Translations under genes and position numbers: made by a program
Shown: in pieces, positions 1-10,900 of the stretch
Numbering within the stretch: position 1 is the first letter of the stretch
Layout of the letters: the number at the start of each line of letters is the position of its first letter
Assembly (NCBI GenBank): GCA_014549065.1
Contig: JACDOX010000018.1
Coordinates: 248,001-312,000, forward strand
Direction of reading: 5' to 3'
Source: Cardinalis cardinalis
Taxonomy: Eukaryota; Chordata; Aves; Passeriformes; Cardinalidae
Length of the DNA stretch: 64,000 nucleotides
The notes under the pieces: model-generated
Told to the model about the DNA's origin: nothing
The model's database searches: none
The model's input: only the letters and a program-made list of their open reading frames with translations

Positions 1-1394
1 TTTGCTGCAAAAAAGAAACTTTTGAAGACTTACAGGNTTACAGCCTTACAGGCTGCAAATTATGGTATTTCCACAAACAATTTAGAACANTACTTGTGGT
101 TTTAAAAGATATACCCAGAATTTCATGTTGCTTTCATTATCCCTCAGAACAAGAACAAGCTCACTAAATTCAAGGTTAGATTTAGAAATGAACATTTCTT
201 ATCAGTCTTTATAGATTGTTTTCTCCATTGAAAGTACACCTGAAATTTCCCAGATCATAGGTTGCCCCAGGAGTGGAATACTGCTCTGTGCTCCCCATTT
301 TTGGATGAGATATTGCCATATTCTATTCAAAAGGCTNGTGTGAATGAATTGTTTTGGAGGAAATGACTTTTCACTCCAAAGTCAGAAAAGTAGATGAGAA
401 TTTGGATTCTAGCTTCAACAAGTTTTGCTAGCAGATCTGAAGAGTTTCCTTTCTATTTTTCATAAATAATGACGTTTTCCACTACTGGGAAGACTCCCTT
501 GCTTTTTGTTTGTGTTTAACTGCCACTTGTGAGAATTATGCAGACACATCAGTAGGAAAATTGCAGTTCTTCAATTGTGTTCAAAAAGCATGGGGATAGC
601 TTTTCCTTATTATTATTGGTCTAAAAAGCATTAGTATTGACTTACAGATGGCCACCTATGCTGGAAGCTTATGAAAGAATCTTAAATTGTGGAAAGATTA
701 TTCTAAATTTAGGGAAACATCAACTCCCTAATGCTAAAGGTGGAGTCATGCTGCTAAACATATTAGTATTTCTTAATTCAAACACCTGTTCTGCCTGAAA
801 GATACATAAAAAAAGCTCTTATTTATTGCTTGCATCTCCATTTCAGATTTAATCTCACTATAAATTCATCTCATGTTAATTTATGTGCAAACAAAGACAC
901 ACACATTTTAAATATCCGAAATGCTGGAAATAAACTTATTTTTAATTTTGTGCTTGTTTTCCATTTGTCAACCAGCAAATGAAAGGACTGAATAAATCAT
1001 GCACTAATTGCCAGCGGTGCTAAATTTAGTGTGAGATCTGGAATCCTTTTGATCAAAACCGCTGAATATGAAATCGTCCTCAGCTCTCTAGGCAACTTTA
1101 TCCGCCTTTCTATTCTCCATCTGTCAGTCACCTGGGAATTTGTGAACTATTCCATATGTCAGGCTTGTCAATCACAATGGAATGTGGGAACTATCTGCCT
1201 ACTGCATAGGAATTCTTGTTAAAAATTAATCTGCATTAAACTAGATGTTCTATATTTTGAATACCTTATTGTTTAGTGTTGCTAAACATTTTTACCTATA
1301 TAAGGCTAATGAGAAATTATATTTGACATGATTATTTGGATATGTTTTTGCAAGATTTTTTTATATACACACAGAATTTTTTTTCACTAGTTCT
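1..1394. other. Non-coding AT-rich sequence with an enhancer-like core
   Basis: No gene, repeat or RNA is recognised here. The stretch from about 880 to 1215 is less AT-biased and carries a dense run of consensus-like transcription factor sites, listed separately. There are no Ns between 338 and 1857. The only open frame (1031-1222, plus strand, 63 codons) has a length expected by chance. Confidence 0.6.
1040..1195. promoter_or_regulatory. Candidate conserved enhancer core (PBX/MEIS, SOX, TEAD and RBPJ-like sites)
   Basis: What is seen: TTTTGATCAAAA, a 12-base palindrome, at 1047-1058; E-box-like CATCTG and CACCTG near 1117-1133; CATATG near 1153; then, nearly contiguous, TGTCAATCA (1166-1174, PBX/MEIS-like), ACAATGG (1174-1180, SOX-like), GGAATG (1179-1184, TEAD-like) and TGTGGGAAC (1183-1191, an RBPJ-type site). 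Overlapping sites of this kind are typical of vertebrate developmental enhancers. That this one is functional or conserved is inference. It could equally be chance, since each motif is short. Confidence 0.3.
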
Positions 1395-1906
1395 GGAACA
1401 CTTGGGAAATGTTGGTTTTTTCACCTATTTCACTTGTTATGAGTTTTCTCAATCAGTTCCTCAGGGTCTGGAATTTTAGATTCTTTTTCTCGGCCCAAAG
1501 GTGATTTTTGTTTTGAAAGAGGGGCAAGCAAGTTTGTTGCAGCCACCTTTGACTGGATAATTTTAGGGAGAGAAAATATATTCTCTCCAATCTCCTCTAA
1601 GTTGTTCTCTAGAACTTGTTGAACAATTGAACCCAGAAAGTTTAAATGCATAATTTACATTAAACAAAAACAAAATAAGGGCATGGACAGTTGTTTCATG
1701 AAATGATAAGTTGAGATAGCTTCTATTTTGACTTAAAGAAATTTTATTTAAAAGTTCTGCTTGCTTTTCCCATATTTTCATAAAGAATGATTTAAATATA
1801 CCTTCTGTTACAATGGGGTGAGCTACAAACATATCTATTGAATCTTTTGCTATCAATNAATAATTGTGGATCACTTCTTCAATTAAATTTGAAATCACAT
1901 AATTTT
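1395..1906 (-). pseudogene. Possible decayed coding segment of unknown gene (frameshifted)
   Basis: On the minus strand a frame open from 1904 down to 1563 reads as amphipathic, helix-like protein in its first half (for example MFVAHPIVTEGIFKSFF and MKIWEKQAELLNK). Around 1650-1690 the protein-like character passes to another frame (1651 to 1430, with SIVQQVLENNLEEIGENIF and later KIPDPEELIEK). After the stop at 1430 it may pass to a third frame ending near 1396. A stop lies just upstream at 1905-1907, and no clear splice acceptor or ATG is seen. This pattern fits a broken exon or pseudogene with at least one, perhaps two, frameshifts. The gene is not recognised; the style recalls large helical sperm fibrous-sheath proteins such as FSIP2, but that is an impression only. 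Open frames of about 110 codons occur by chance in DNA this AT-rich, so confidence is limited. Confidence 0.3.
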
Positions 1907-4375
1907 AAGTGGAATTAGCTCTAGTCAACTACAATTTTCTAAAGAAAGTTAAAAGGAAAGAACAACACCAAGTAGCCTTTCCAATAAGTATTCCAAAAAT
2001 TTGGATTCATGTTTGTGCTGTTGCATTACANGCAAATGGGTTTGGTGGGTAAGGCACACCTTGCTGAACAGTTCTTATGGTGGCTCCTATTCTTATTCCA
2101 GCCCTTTCCCCCTTTGCCCTGCTTCTTGTTGAAGTTTTTTTTTTTTTTCTGTTAGTCACCCATTTCCAGTGGTGCAGAGATTCATGTGGGTGGGGAGGTG
2201 AAGTTCACCTGGCTTTTCTTGTATACAAAGGGACAATCACTGAAAGCAGTGGCTCCGATAGCCTGCTAAGGGCCAGGGCAGCATCCTCCTGCCTTTAGCT
2301 GCTGCTCTGCTACATTTAAAATTAGTAATGTTCATATCCAAATCACCTAAATAATCAAGTTATCGCTGACAGAAATCCTGAATTTTGTNCTCTTTCTCTT
2401 TTCTACTTCTGCGGCACCAACATTGCACAACACATGTCATTTTTGCTTCTAATGTCCTCATTAAAAGAAAATGTAAAGCTTAGACATGTTTAAACTTTAA
2501 AATATATACATATTTTTCTGTATGTCATTTAAAATCAGGAAAATATCAAAATAAAGTTTCTCCTTTATCTTCAATATATGGAAGAAATGCTTGAAGGTTA
2601 TTTAAAGGATATTTACAAGCATAACTTGCATACATTTTTAAAAATATATTTATCATATGAAAAGGCAGATATGTGACAAAAAATGATGTTCCTCAGACTT
2701 ATAATACATTCCTTGATAACTCTAAGTTAGGAACAAAAAATGGTATTTCACTGCAATGAATGCTAACATAAATAGTTTCTCTTATTAACTTCTGTCTTAG
2801 TATCTTTCTCTAAGGCATATAAGCATGAAATTTACATTTTATTTTAATTCTNACTGTGTTACTATGAAGTTTCATTTTAAAAAGTTATACTATGCCTTTA
2901 CAAAGTTTTAATGACTTGTATTTTATAGCCTCTCTCAGGAACTAAAGCCCAGTTTTATGCTGTCTTCTACAAAGTCTACCTTTCTCTTCCTATTCTGTAC
3001 TTTTGACTATTAAGATTTTGAATATTTGNACAAACAGTACCACCTTCTTTTCTAGCAGTCTTCTGAACTTCTGTAATNTAGGAACTTCATAAATGCTTCT
3101 GAAAAAATGTCAGTGCTTTTTAACTATGTCAGAAATTTAACTAATTTCTTCCTCTACGGCTGTTAACAGTATCATATTGTAATAAAGGTGCATTAGATAA
3201 AAAATTAAAAATAATAAACCAGCACACATATGTTACATAATAACACATATATACATAACACATATAGACATAACCTTGTAAATGCACGTAGTGCAAATGA
3301 AAACCACGTGCTACAGACACAGCTCAAAGGAAAGGAGTCTGCAGGAACAAGGTTTGGTTTTAATCCCTCTTCCACCTTGAAATTCAGTTTTTCCTGAGCT
3401 TTATTTTTTCTCCCTTTTAATGAGATTGAAACTCAGGAAAGAACTTTGTCTCTAATCCCATGACTACTTACATTTTTATTACAACCTCTCAGTTAGGACT
3501 CTACTTCAAGGCTTTCTGNAGAAAGAGACACATTGTGTTGCTTGGATAAAAGTATTGTACTACAGTGGCTTCTACAAAGNAGCTCACTTGTCTGGAGGGA
3601 AATTATTTTTCCTTTCAGAGTCCACGAACTTTTGTATGTATCAAACTGTAGCTANCTCAAAAATTTGTCTCCTCACCTATGCATTACCTTCATGGCTTAT
3701 TTTTATGTTGTCTTAAAAAAAGGCTGGATGAGTCAGTGAGTGTCCCCACCAGACANTGCTTTTGCTGCTTTTCAAGGGAAAATTAGCAAGAGCAGTTGTA
3801 CCTTACATTGACTAATCACTATTAGATGGTAAGAGCAACATGTGCATGCCTTCACCTCTAAACGCTAATGTTTTGAGGCAGAACTAAAAAGGAAAATTAG
3901 GAACTAAAAAGAAAGCTAAAGCTGAGTGTCACCGGTGCATACAGGCAAAAAAAGCATAATGCACTAGGTGACTCAAGAGTTGTCCTGTATTTAGGTATCC
4001 CAAACCTGTTGGCTGGTGCAGGNAGGCACTGCAATTCTCTGTCTCCAGGTCTCACATGTAGCTCTAAATCAGCCTTCAAAACAACTGACAGAGCCTGGAG
4101 ACAAGGCTCAAAAACAGCCCAGGCTCACACCAGCTGGCAAGCATATTTTGAAACATAAACTTTTCGGACATGAGGATTCCTTCCCTGATTGGTTTTTTTT
4201 ATTAATTTTCCAACAGAAAACTAAAAACAAAAAACAAATTTCAAAATGGTTTTGAAAAGTTTGCTTTCAATTGCTAAATAATTTTAGCTCTTCAAAATAT
4301 ATTTTGCATTGAGGACTGTTCTCCCAGGAACACCAGACAGCTCTCAAACACTGAGGAAGATGATCTGCTCCTCAC
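1907..4375. other. Non-coding sequence, no gene seen
   Basis: AT-rich sequence with no recognisable gene or transposon. It holds a short T tract near 2135-2148 and a degenerate AT-rich tandem near 3225-3285. The small open frames (2077-2298 and 3533-3739 on plus, 3897-4079 on minus) show no protein-like pattern. Confidence 0.6.
3225..3285. repeat. Degenerate ACATA-rich tandem tract
   Basis: The motif ATAACACATATA with small changes recurs about three times, next to ACATAA units. This is a short, impure AT/CA-rich simple repeat. Confidence 0.6.
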
Positions 4376-4453
4376 CTTGATGTAACCTGCTTCTTCAAAG
4401 TCTACACAGATGTGACTGTCCTTCTCTGACATCATTGCTCTGTCCCAGTGAGC
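4376..4453 (-). CDS. Possible small internal exon, gene unknown
   Basis: On the minus strand a pyrimidine-rich run ends in CTGATCCAG immediately before 4453, and the sequence ATCAAG at the other end is followed by GTGAGG (4375 downwards), so consensus-like acceptor and donor sites flank exactly 78 bases (26 codons, phase 0 at both ends). The frame stays open and reads AHWDRAMMSEKDSHICVDFE followed by EAGYIK, a balanced, soluble-protein-like composition. No protein family is recognised and no partner exons are convincing; the possible decayed segment at 1395-1906 lies on the same strand. Chance splice-like signals around short open frames are frequent in a window this size, so this is only a candidate. 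Confidence 0.2.
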
Positions 4454-4590
4454 CTGGATCAGGAACCAGGGTGAAGAGTCAACAATCAAAGAAATGTATT
4501 AAACATTTTTAAATGTTTATATATTAGCACATTAAAAATAAACACCCAAAATTAACAGGACCATTCTACACTGTCTTGAAATTTCAACTT

Positions 4591-4745
4591 GATCTATGCA
4601 TTTATGTATATTTTACAGATATGTATGTATTTATTATTATCTATCCATGTATCTATGTTTCTATATGTATCTGTACGATATCTATGTATACACACATATA
4701 TTGTCACAGGTATTTTATTTTCACTTGTAACATATGTGTTATAGA
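4591..4745. repeat. Degenerate TATG/TATC-rich low-complexity tract
   Basis: Impure runs of TATG, TATC and TACA with short (CA)/(TA) pieces. It resembles an old, interrupted tetranucleotide microsatellite. Confidence 0.6.
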
Positions 4746-5660
4746 GCTGCTTTCAATATTTTCCATTCACATAGTCCAANGGGTAAGAGGGTAAGCATGT
4801 AGAAAAAAAATGAATAACCTAGAGCTGGGCAAAGGAAGGTGTTCCTTTTTGAGTTAGTGTGGTAATGTGACCATGCCAAAAAATTTTAGCAAAGCAACAT
4901 GAGCTGCAGGGGGAATAAAGGAGAGATCCAAGTTTCAGCAACCTCCTCTGTTAGAGTGCTGCCCTAGAGTGCTAAACCTAGCATAGTTTTGTCTTGACTC
5001 TTAATTGTAAGACTGTGAGTTTGGTGAGGGAAGACTTTTAATGATAAGAAAGAAATAATTACTGTTTTGAGAGATACCAGGAGTTCTAAAGGCTCTATTT
5101 AGNAAAGACAGCAAGAAAAAAGAGAAGCTTAAAGGTGTTATGTCTGATTTTAGCAGAGTTTTTCTTCCTGTTCCTTACAGTAGAAAATTTTCTGTGATGG
5201 CTGTATTTCCATGTCTGTGTGCTTTGGGTGTAGCAAATTATCCATGAAACTGCTGATTTACTATGAATTAAGAGAAAAGCAGATTTACGACAGTACAGCT
5301 GTTAATATATTTCCCTTTTATTGTGATTAGCCAAGACAAATAATTTTTCAAAAAGCGAGGAAATTATCTATCTATAGAAAATGAGAGATGTCCTTAATAG
5401 AAAGATAACCCATCTTCTGAAGTTTATACCCAAGAATATTATGTCCTTCATATTAATTTTTTTCCTACACTCCTGAAAAAAGAAGTCATTCTGNGCTGCT
5501 AGAAAGCATGTTATCTATATTGAAGCCACAGATGCTATCCAGCCATTTCATCAGGATATTGGGGTGCTAAAAGAAGTCAATTCATGAAGTGTTGTATTTT
5601 TTTCTTCCTTAGTTTTTTTCTTTCTCATCTTGCCCTTGATTATTAGAAAAACTGGAAATA
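4746..5660. other. Non-coding sequence, nothing recognised
   Basis: AT-rich sequence without a supported gene, RNA or transposon. It leads directly into the (AAT)n microsatellite. Confidence 0.6.
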
Positions 5661-5727
<67 letters not shown>

Positions 5728-5729
5728 TT
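5661..5729 (+). repeat. (AAT)n microsatellite, about 23 copies
   Basis: An uninterrupted run of AAT/ATA/TAA units, pure over its whole length. Confidence 0.97.
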
Positions 5730-7774
5730 ACCAACTCCCCAATATAAGTTATTGGATATATCTTTTCCTGATTTGTAATCTCACTGTGTACTGTAATTTT
5801 AAGAGAAATTTATTATTTTATCTGTGGTCATCAATTTTTTTTTATTTTTAGGCGGGGCATGGACATGCACAAACACATCTACACTCACACAAAATGTCAA
5901 TAGTAAAAGCTGGCCATTGCCAAACAGTTCAGTGTTGACCAGGAAAGTGTGAATTCTGAGTATAAGGGAAAGTCATGCTTAGTCTTGCTTTGGTTTTGGT
6001 GACCCATATATTTCAAAATACACCGGTAATAAATTTTTTAGCGGCCTCTTTTTTTTTCCACTTCTCTTTGCTGCCTAAGGATGACTTAAGCCTTGTGCTG
6101 CCGCCTAGCATAAATCTCTTCCTGCTTCTTCCCCTGACTTCCAGCAATGAGTAAGTATCACTTCAGCTTCTGGCTGATCACAGCTGATTGGCATCCAGGA
6201 CAGAAGGGTCTNTCCCAGAGAACACATGAAGATACACTTCAATATGAAAGCTCTGCAGTCATACTGAGCTTTCTTANTATCAGCCATCTTCAAATAAAAA
6301 TTAGAAGGTGCTTAGCCTGCTTCCTTCACTGCTCTTGCCTTCCACTTGAGACTACAGCTTGTGCCCTNGCTGGTGTGGAGATTTTTGGGAGACAGCTATT
6401 CATGAGCCCTCAGCCCAATTCCAGAGACAGTCCTTCCTCTCCATTCACAGTAACAGGCTTAAGAAACTGATCTGAGCAGCTCTTGCCTTCTCTATTTGTG
6501 AAGGGTGGACTCTGTCTCATATTGCATCATTTGCAAGACGCGGCTCTTCCTCTGTAAATCAACTGAAAAAGGAGCTTCACTGTCAGTGAAATATCCAGGC
6601 TTGAATCTGACTTATGGCTGTTTTTGTTTATTTATTTATCTGTTTTGGAGCCAGGTTATCTTGTGCTGTTTTGGTTGCGCTTTCTTTTTTTTTTTTTTTT
6701 TGAACAGTGGAAGAACACTAAAGCAGTACTTTGAAAAATGTTACAAGGTATAAATAGCACTGCTGAGAGCAGAACACAGGCTTTGTTGTGTTATCACACA
6801 GCAGATCCAACAATATACTACAGATCCATATTGTCAACTGAAATGGAAAAGGAAAACAGTTCAACAAGAATGCTTCTTAGGAAAACTACCCAATTTACTT
6901 GTGTGTGTCTCAAGGCCAAAGCATCTTATCTTTGCACAAATCATTCTTCTGTAGTGAGTAACAGCAATACTTCAAGTGGCTTTCTGTTGTGTGTCATAAC
7001 AGGCTTTCTATTGATGTTGTTAAAAAAAAAAGCTTGTACCATGATTTTAAACTAGAAAGTGGTACACAGTTTTATTCTAGAAGAAAAAAAGTTGTATAGC
7101 AGATATTTTAGCAGTATTACGCTCACAGAACCTGAACAAATATATGTTTTCTNTATTAGCAATAATGTTTTTATTCTTTTATTATAAACTGTAAGGTTGA
7201 ACCTTTTACTACACTCTTTGTTAGCTTGGGGAATTTTTCTTATTTTTGAGGTTAATTTTATCAGAGAGAGCAAATCTTCCCACATCAATGGAAGAAAAAT
7301 ATTCAGCCAATAGGGATCACTTTTTATTGTGCAATCATTACTCAGTTACTCTAGTCAATGCACAGATATTGGCTCAAGTATTCAAGGCCAATTAAAATAG
7401 AACACTGGCAAGAAAACATAATGATACTTTCTTCACTTTATTAGTTANGGTAAATGGCTTACAACAAACCAAAAAGCCAGTAACATTCTGAGATAGATCC
7501 ATTGCTTCTGTACTGTGGATAATTAAGTCTTTTGGTGGGAATTTGTTCTAGGACTGATATACAATTAGACAAATTTGTTCACATATCATGTTTCATTGAA
7601 GTCTGTATGAGTCTTCTCTGCTTGGCAATGGGTCCTGATCCTAGATGCTTTTATGCCTGATTAATTGTCAATATTAGGCAGGAGTTTGCTCATTAGCTCC
7701 TAGCAGGGCACATCTCAAATTGCAGTAAGCTCCATTTAGAGATGATATGCTAACTGTTAATAAACTGCATGGAT
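5730..7774. other. Non-coding sequence, nothing recognised
   Basis: No supported gene. It contains a run of 17 T at 6685-6701. Open frames up to 107 codons (6147-6470, plus) read as random sequence. The part from about 7600 to 7760 is rich in ATTA-type homeodomain cores, such as CTGATTAATTGTCAATATTA, and could be regulatory. Confidence 0.55.
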
Positions 7775-7913
7775 TGCATGTGTGTGTGAATCTCAGCTGA
7801 CTATATGTGTATACATATACTCATATATTATGCATGAATACACACATATAAACATGTACATACATATATATGTGTGTGTGTATATATATATACACATGTA
7901 TATACATAAGTTA
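7775..7913. repeat. TG/TA/CA alternating purine-pyrimidine tract
   Basis: Interrupted (TG)n, (TA)n and (CA)n blocks, including TATATATGTGTGTGTG followed by TATATATATATACACATG. Long alternating purine-pyrimidine runs of this type can adopt Z-DNA or cruciform structure. Confidence 0.85.
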
Positions 7914-10900
7914 GCTCCATGGAGGAAAGAAATAACTACAAATTATTCTCCTGTATACAAGTTGTGGCTGCAAGTGCTGCTAACTTATTCAGGGCTCCCT
8001 AGTGAATAAAAACATCCCAACATAAATTTACTGTGTATTATTCATGCTACATTTTAAGTTTTCAATCTGTCATGTCAACTGCTTTAAATCATATCTAAAC
8101 CAATGTGCTAAACAGACATCACTTCTAAACAAAAGGAAGTAAATTAAAGAACATCTTGCTGTACAACAGACATTTGTTTTGTACATTCATTTTCCAAGGA
8201 CTTCATTTCTTGATCAAGAGAGATAGAAGGTTGACAGAGAAGTAACAGATAATGCAAACTATGTTTTTCCAGATCAATTTTACCTCCTAACTAGTAATAC
8301 TGCTGTGCTCAACAATTCAGCCTCAATGATAAAATCTGACTATTCCCAGATCATAAAGCACTTATCATGTCTAAAAGTAAATATGCTTTATTAACATAAT
8401 TGTTTCTGCTCCTAATTTTTAAAACCCTCCTGTCAGCTGAAGATGAAGTTTTTATGACAGTATTAGTAAAAGTCTTTGTCCTTGAAGCTCATGGGAACCA
8501 ACAGGAAGTTACAAAAAGAATCAGCAAACTTCCCATCATAAAAGATGATGTGTGTTGAGCATGAGGACTAAAGAAAGAAACCCTGTAAAAGTAAAAAAAC
8601 CCACCAAAACAAACATGGCCTATTTCAGCCTCAGGTGTGAAGGAACAAAGGTGTGGAAGTAATGGTAAGGGCTAGTATTTAGGTATAAAACCATGAACAA
8701 AAGCAGTGATCTACCTGGTTTTATTCTTCAATGAGACAATGCTGCCTCCACATTCTCTGGNGCTGTAACTACATTTCAGAGATGACAATGAGATACTTTC
8801 ATCAGGAGGTCTTCTGTCTTCACAGTACCAACTGCGAGTTGTTACTCTCAGTGCTCAAATGTGAGAAAGGGTTGTTTGTGNGTTTTTTCATGCAATCTCA
8901 CTAAGAACCAAAGATTACCAAATTGCATAAATACAACACATAAACCCTGTGTTAATCAAAAAAAGACTACAGAAATATGAATAGAAATAACTATGCAGAT
9001 CTCTGTTGGTAAGAACATGAAAAGACAGAAAAAATGCAAAGAAATGGCCTTTCAGAATACCCAGCACAATCCAAATTTTGGTTTGATTAGTTTTTACAGT
9101 ATTTGTCAGATATAGTACTCCACTATCAACAATAAAGGGTATTGACTCACATTTCAGTAACTTCAGTTTATAAAACCCAAACTATCTTGATAATAGCATG
9201 AGGAGTTGAACACTTAAAGGTCCAAAATGAGTCCTCACATGCTAACACAAGATCAAACATATTTTGAATATGGTTCTCTCAAACAGGGGCCATTAATATG
9301 TTACTCAGACATGTCCTAAAGCAAGCAACTGCAGCAGATTGCACTCCCAGGCAGAGCTCACCAAACCTGAGAATAAGTAAGGTGCTGTGATTATCTCTGA
9401 CACTGAAGCAGTTAAAATGTCATTTTCAAGACTATTAGGTTTGAGGTAAAACTAATACCAATTAATTAATTTCTTAATTTAAACTGGCTATTTCTTTGCT
9501 TTAGACTTTAAATTCTGCAGCTCCCATGACACTAAAGGAACATATTTGTGTGTAATGAAAAAATACGGGGTATGATTTTTGATTTTACAGAGAAAACCTT
9601 TACTGATNATTTTCAAAGAATATAAGGCAGCATTTTGGTGACAGAGAAAATGTGCCTAGATTGGAAACTCACAGGTCTCCAGTGACCTTCCCCCCATGGT
9701 CCTTCCATCCCTTCACATTAAAAGCAGATGAATCAAGGCACAGTTTTGGCACAAAGAGGGATCAAGCCACATCTGTTGAGGAGCAAGCTAGAGAGTGGTG
9801 AACATTTCATAAATTAAGGCCTTTACAGACTATGAAGAAGCTGGAATCTAAGAGATTACTAAAACCTCATTTGAGTTTTAATCTAAGGATTAATCTAAAA
9901 CTGTGACTAATGCACTTTGGGGGCTTAATGTTCCACCAGTTATGTTAAAGCATATGCTAAAATTTACATGATTAAGAATATGTCTAAATACTGCACTAAT
10001 AGAAGTTGGTCACTGCTGGGAAAACATGTAGAGGGAATTAACTAATTATGGGAAAAGCTTCCTTCAGTGAAATTCATTGTGGAAAAAATTAAATGTTTTC
10101 CTTCATAATATCAAAAGGGAGTCCCACATTCAACCACAGTGTGAGGACTAAGCATGGAAAGCATGGATACCTCTTTACCCATGATAGTCACATGAGGATT
10201 CTGCATTTTGTTGACTAAAATAGCACGAAACCTTACAACATCTCTAACCTACAACTTCAGAGGAGGAGGCTTACAGGACACACTTTGAAAGCCATTATAT
10301 TTTCAAGGAAGTGTTGGATGCCTTTAAAATCATGCAAATTTAAGAAGTTTCAAGTAAGGTACTATAATCTTTCTCTTTCTTTAAAAGACTGTTGTCTGAA
10401 CTTTTCTGTTCCCGAACTTTTAATAAACCTTTTATTGGGACTTTAGTGTCATTAAAACATTTTTTTCAGAATGTCACAGTGAGGTTAATGCATAGTAATC
10501 TGTTTTAAATACAGAGATTACACTTTAGGTGGTTCTTAGCTCACTCAAAATGCTGCTGATTTGCTGGTGTATATAGACAATGGAAATGAGGTTGATTAAT
10601 AGAAGCAAAATAGCAGGTAGTGTTCATCCATTACAAAATAACTTGTAATTTTTAAAATTTGCTCTGCAGAGCAGCAGAGATAATAACTTTGTCCATGTCC
10701 ATATGGAGAAGCCTTCTGTTTCCTAATACCTGACACACTTTAACACTTCAAGGTTCACTCTAAAGCAGAACATGTTTCTGCATTAAAGGAACAATCTCCA
10801 GCAATCCACAAAGTAAATTATTCATTTATCATACTTAGCCCTGTTTCAGAACAAAAGCTTTTATGATGACATACCTGCTCCCAAATTCCTAGTTCTAGGG

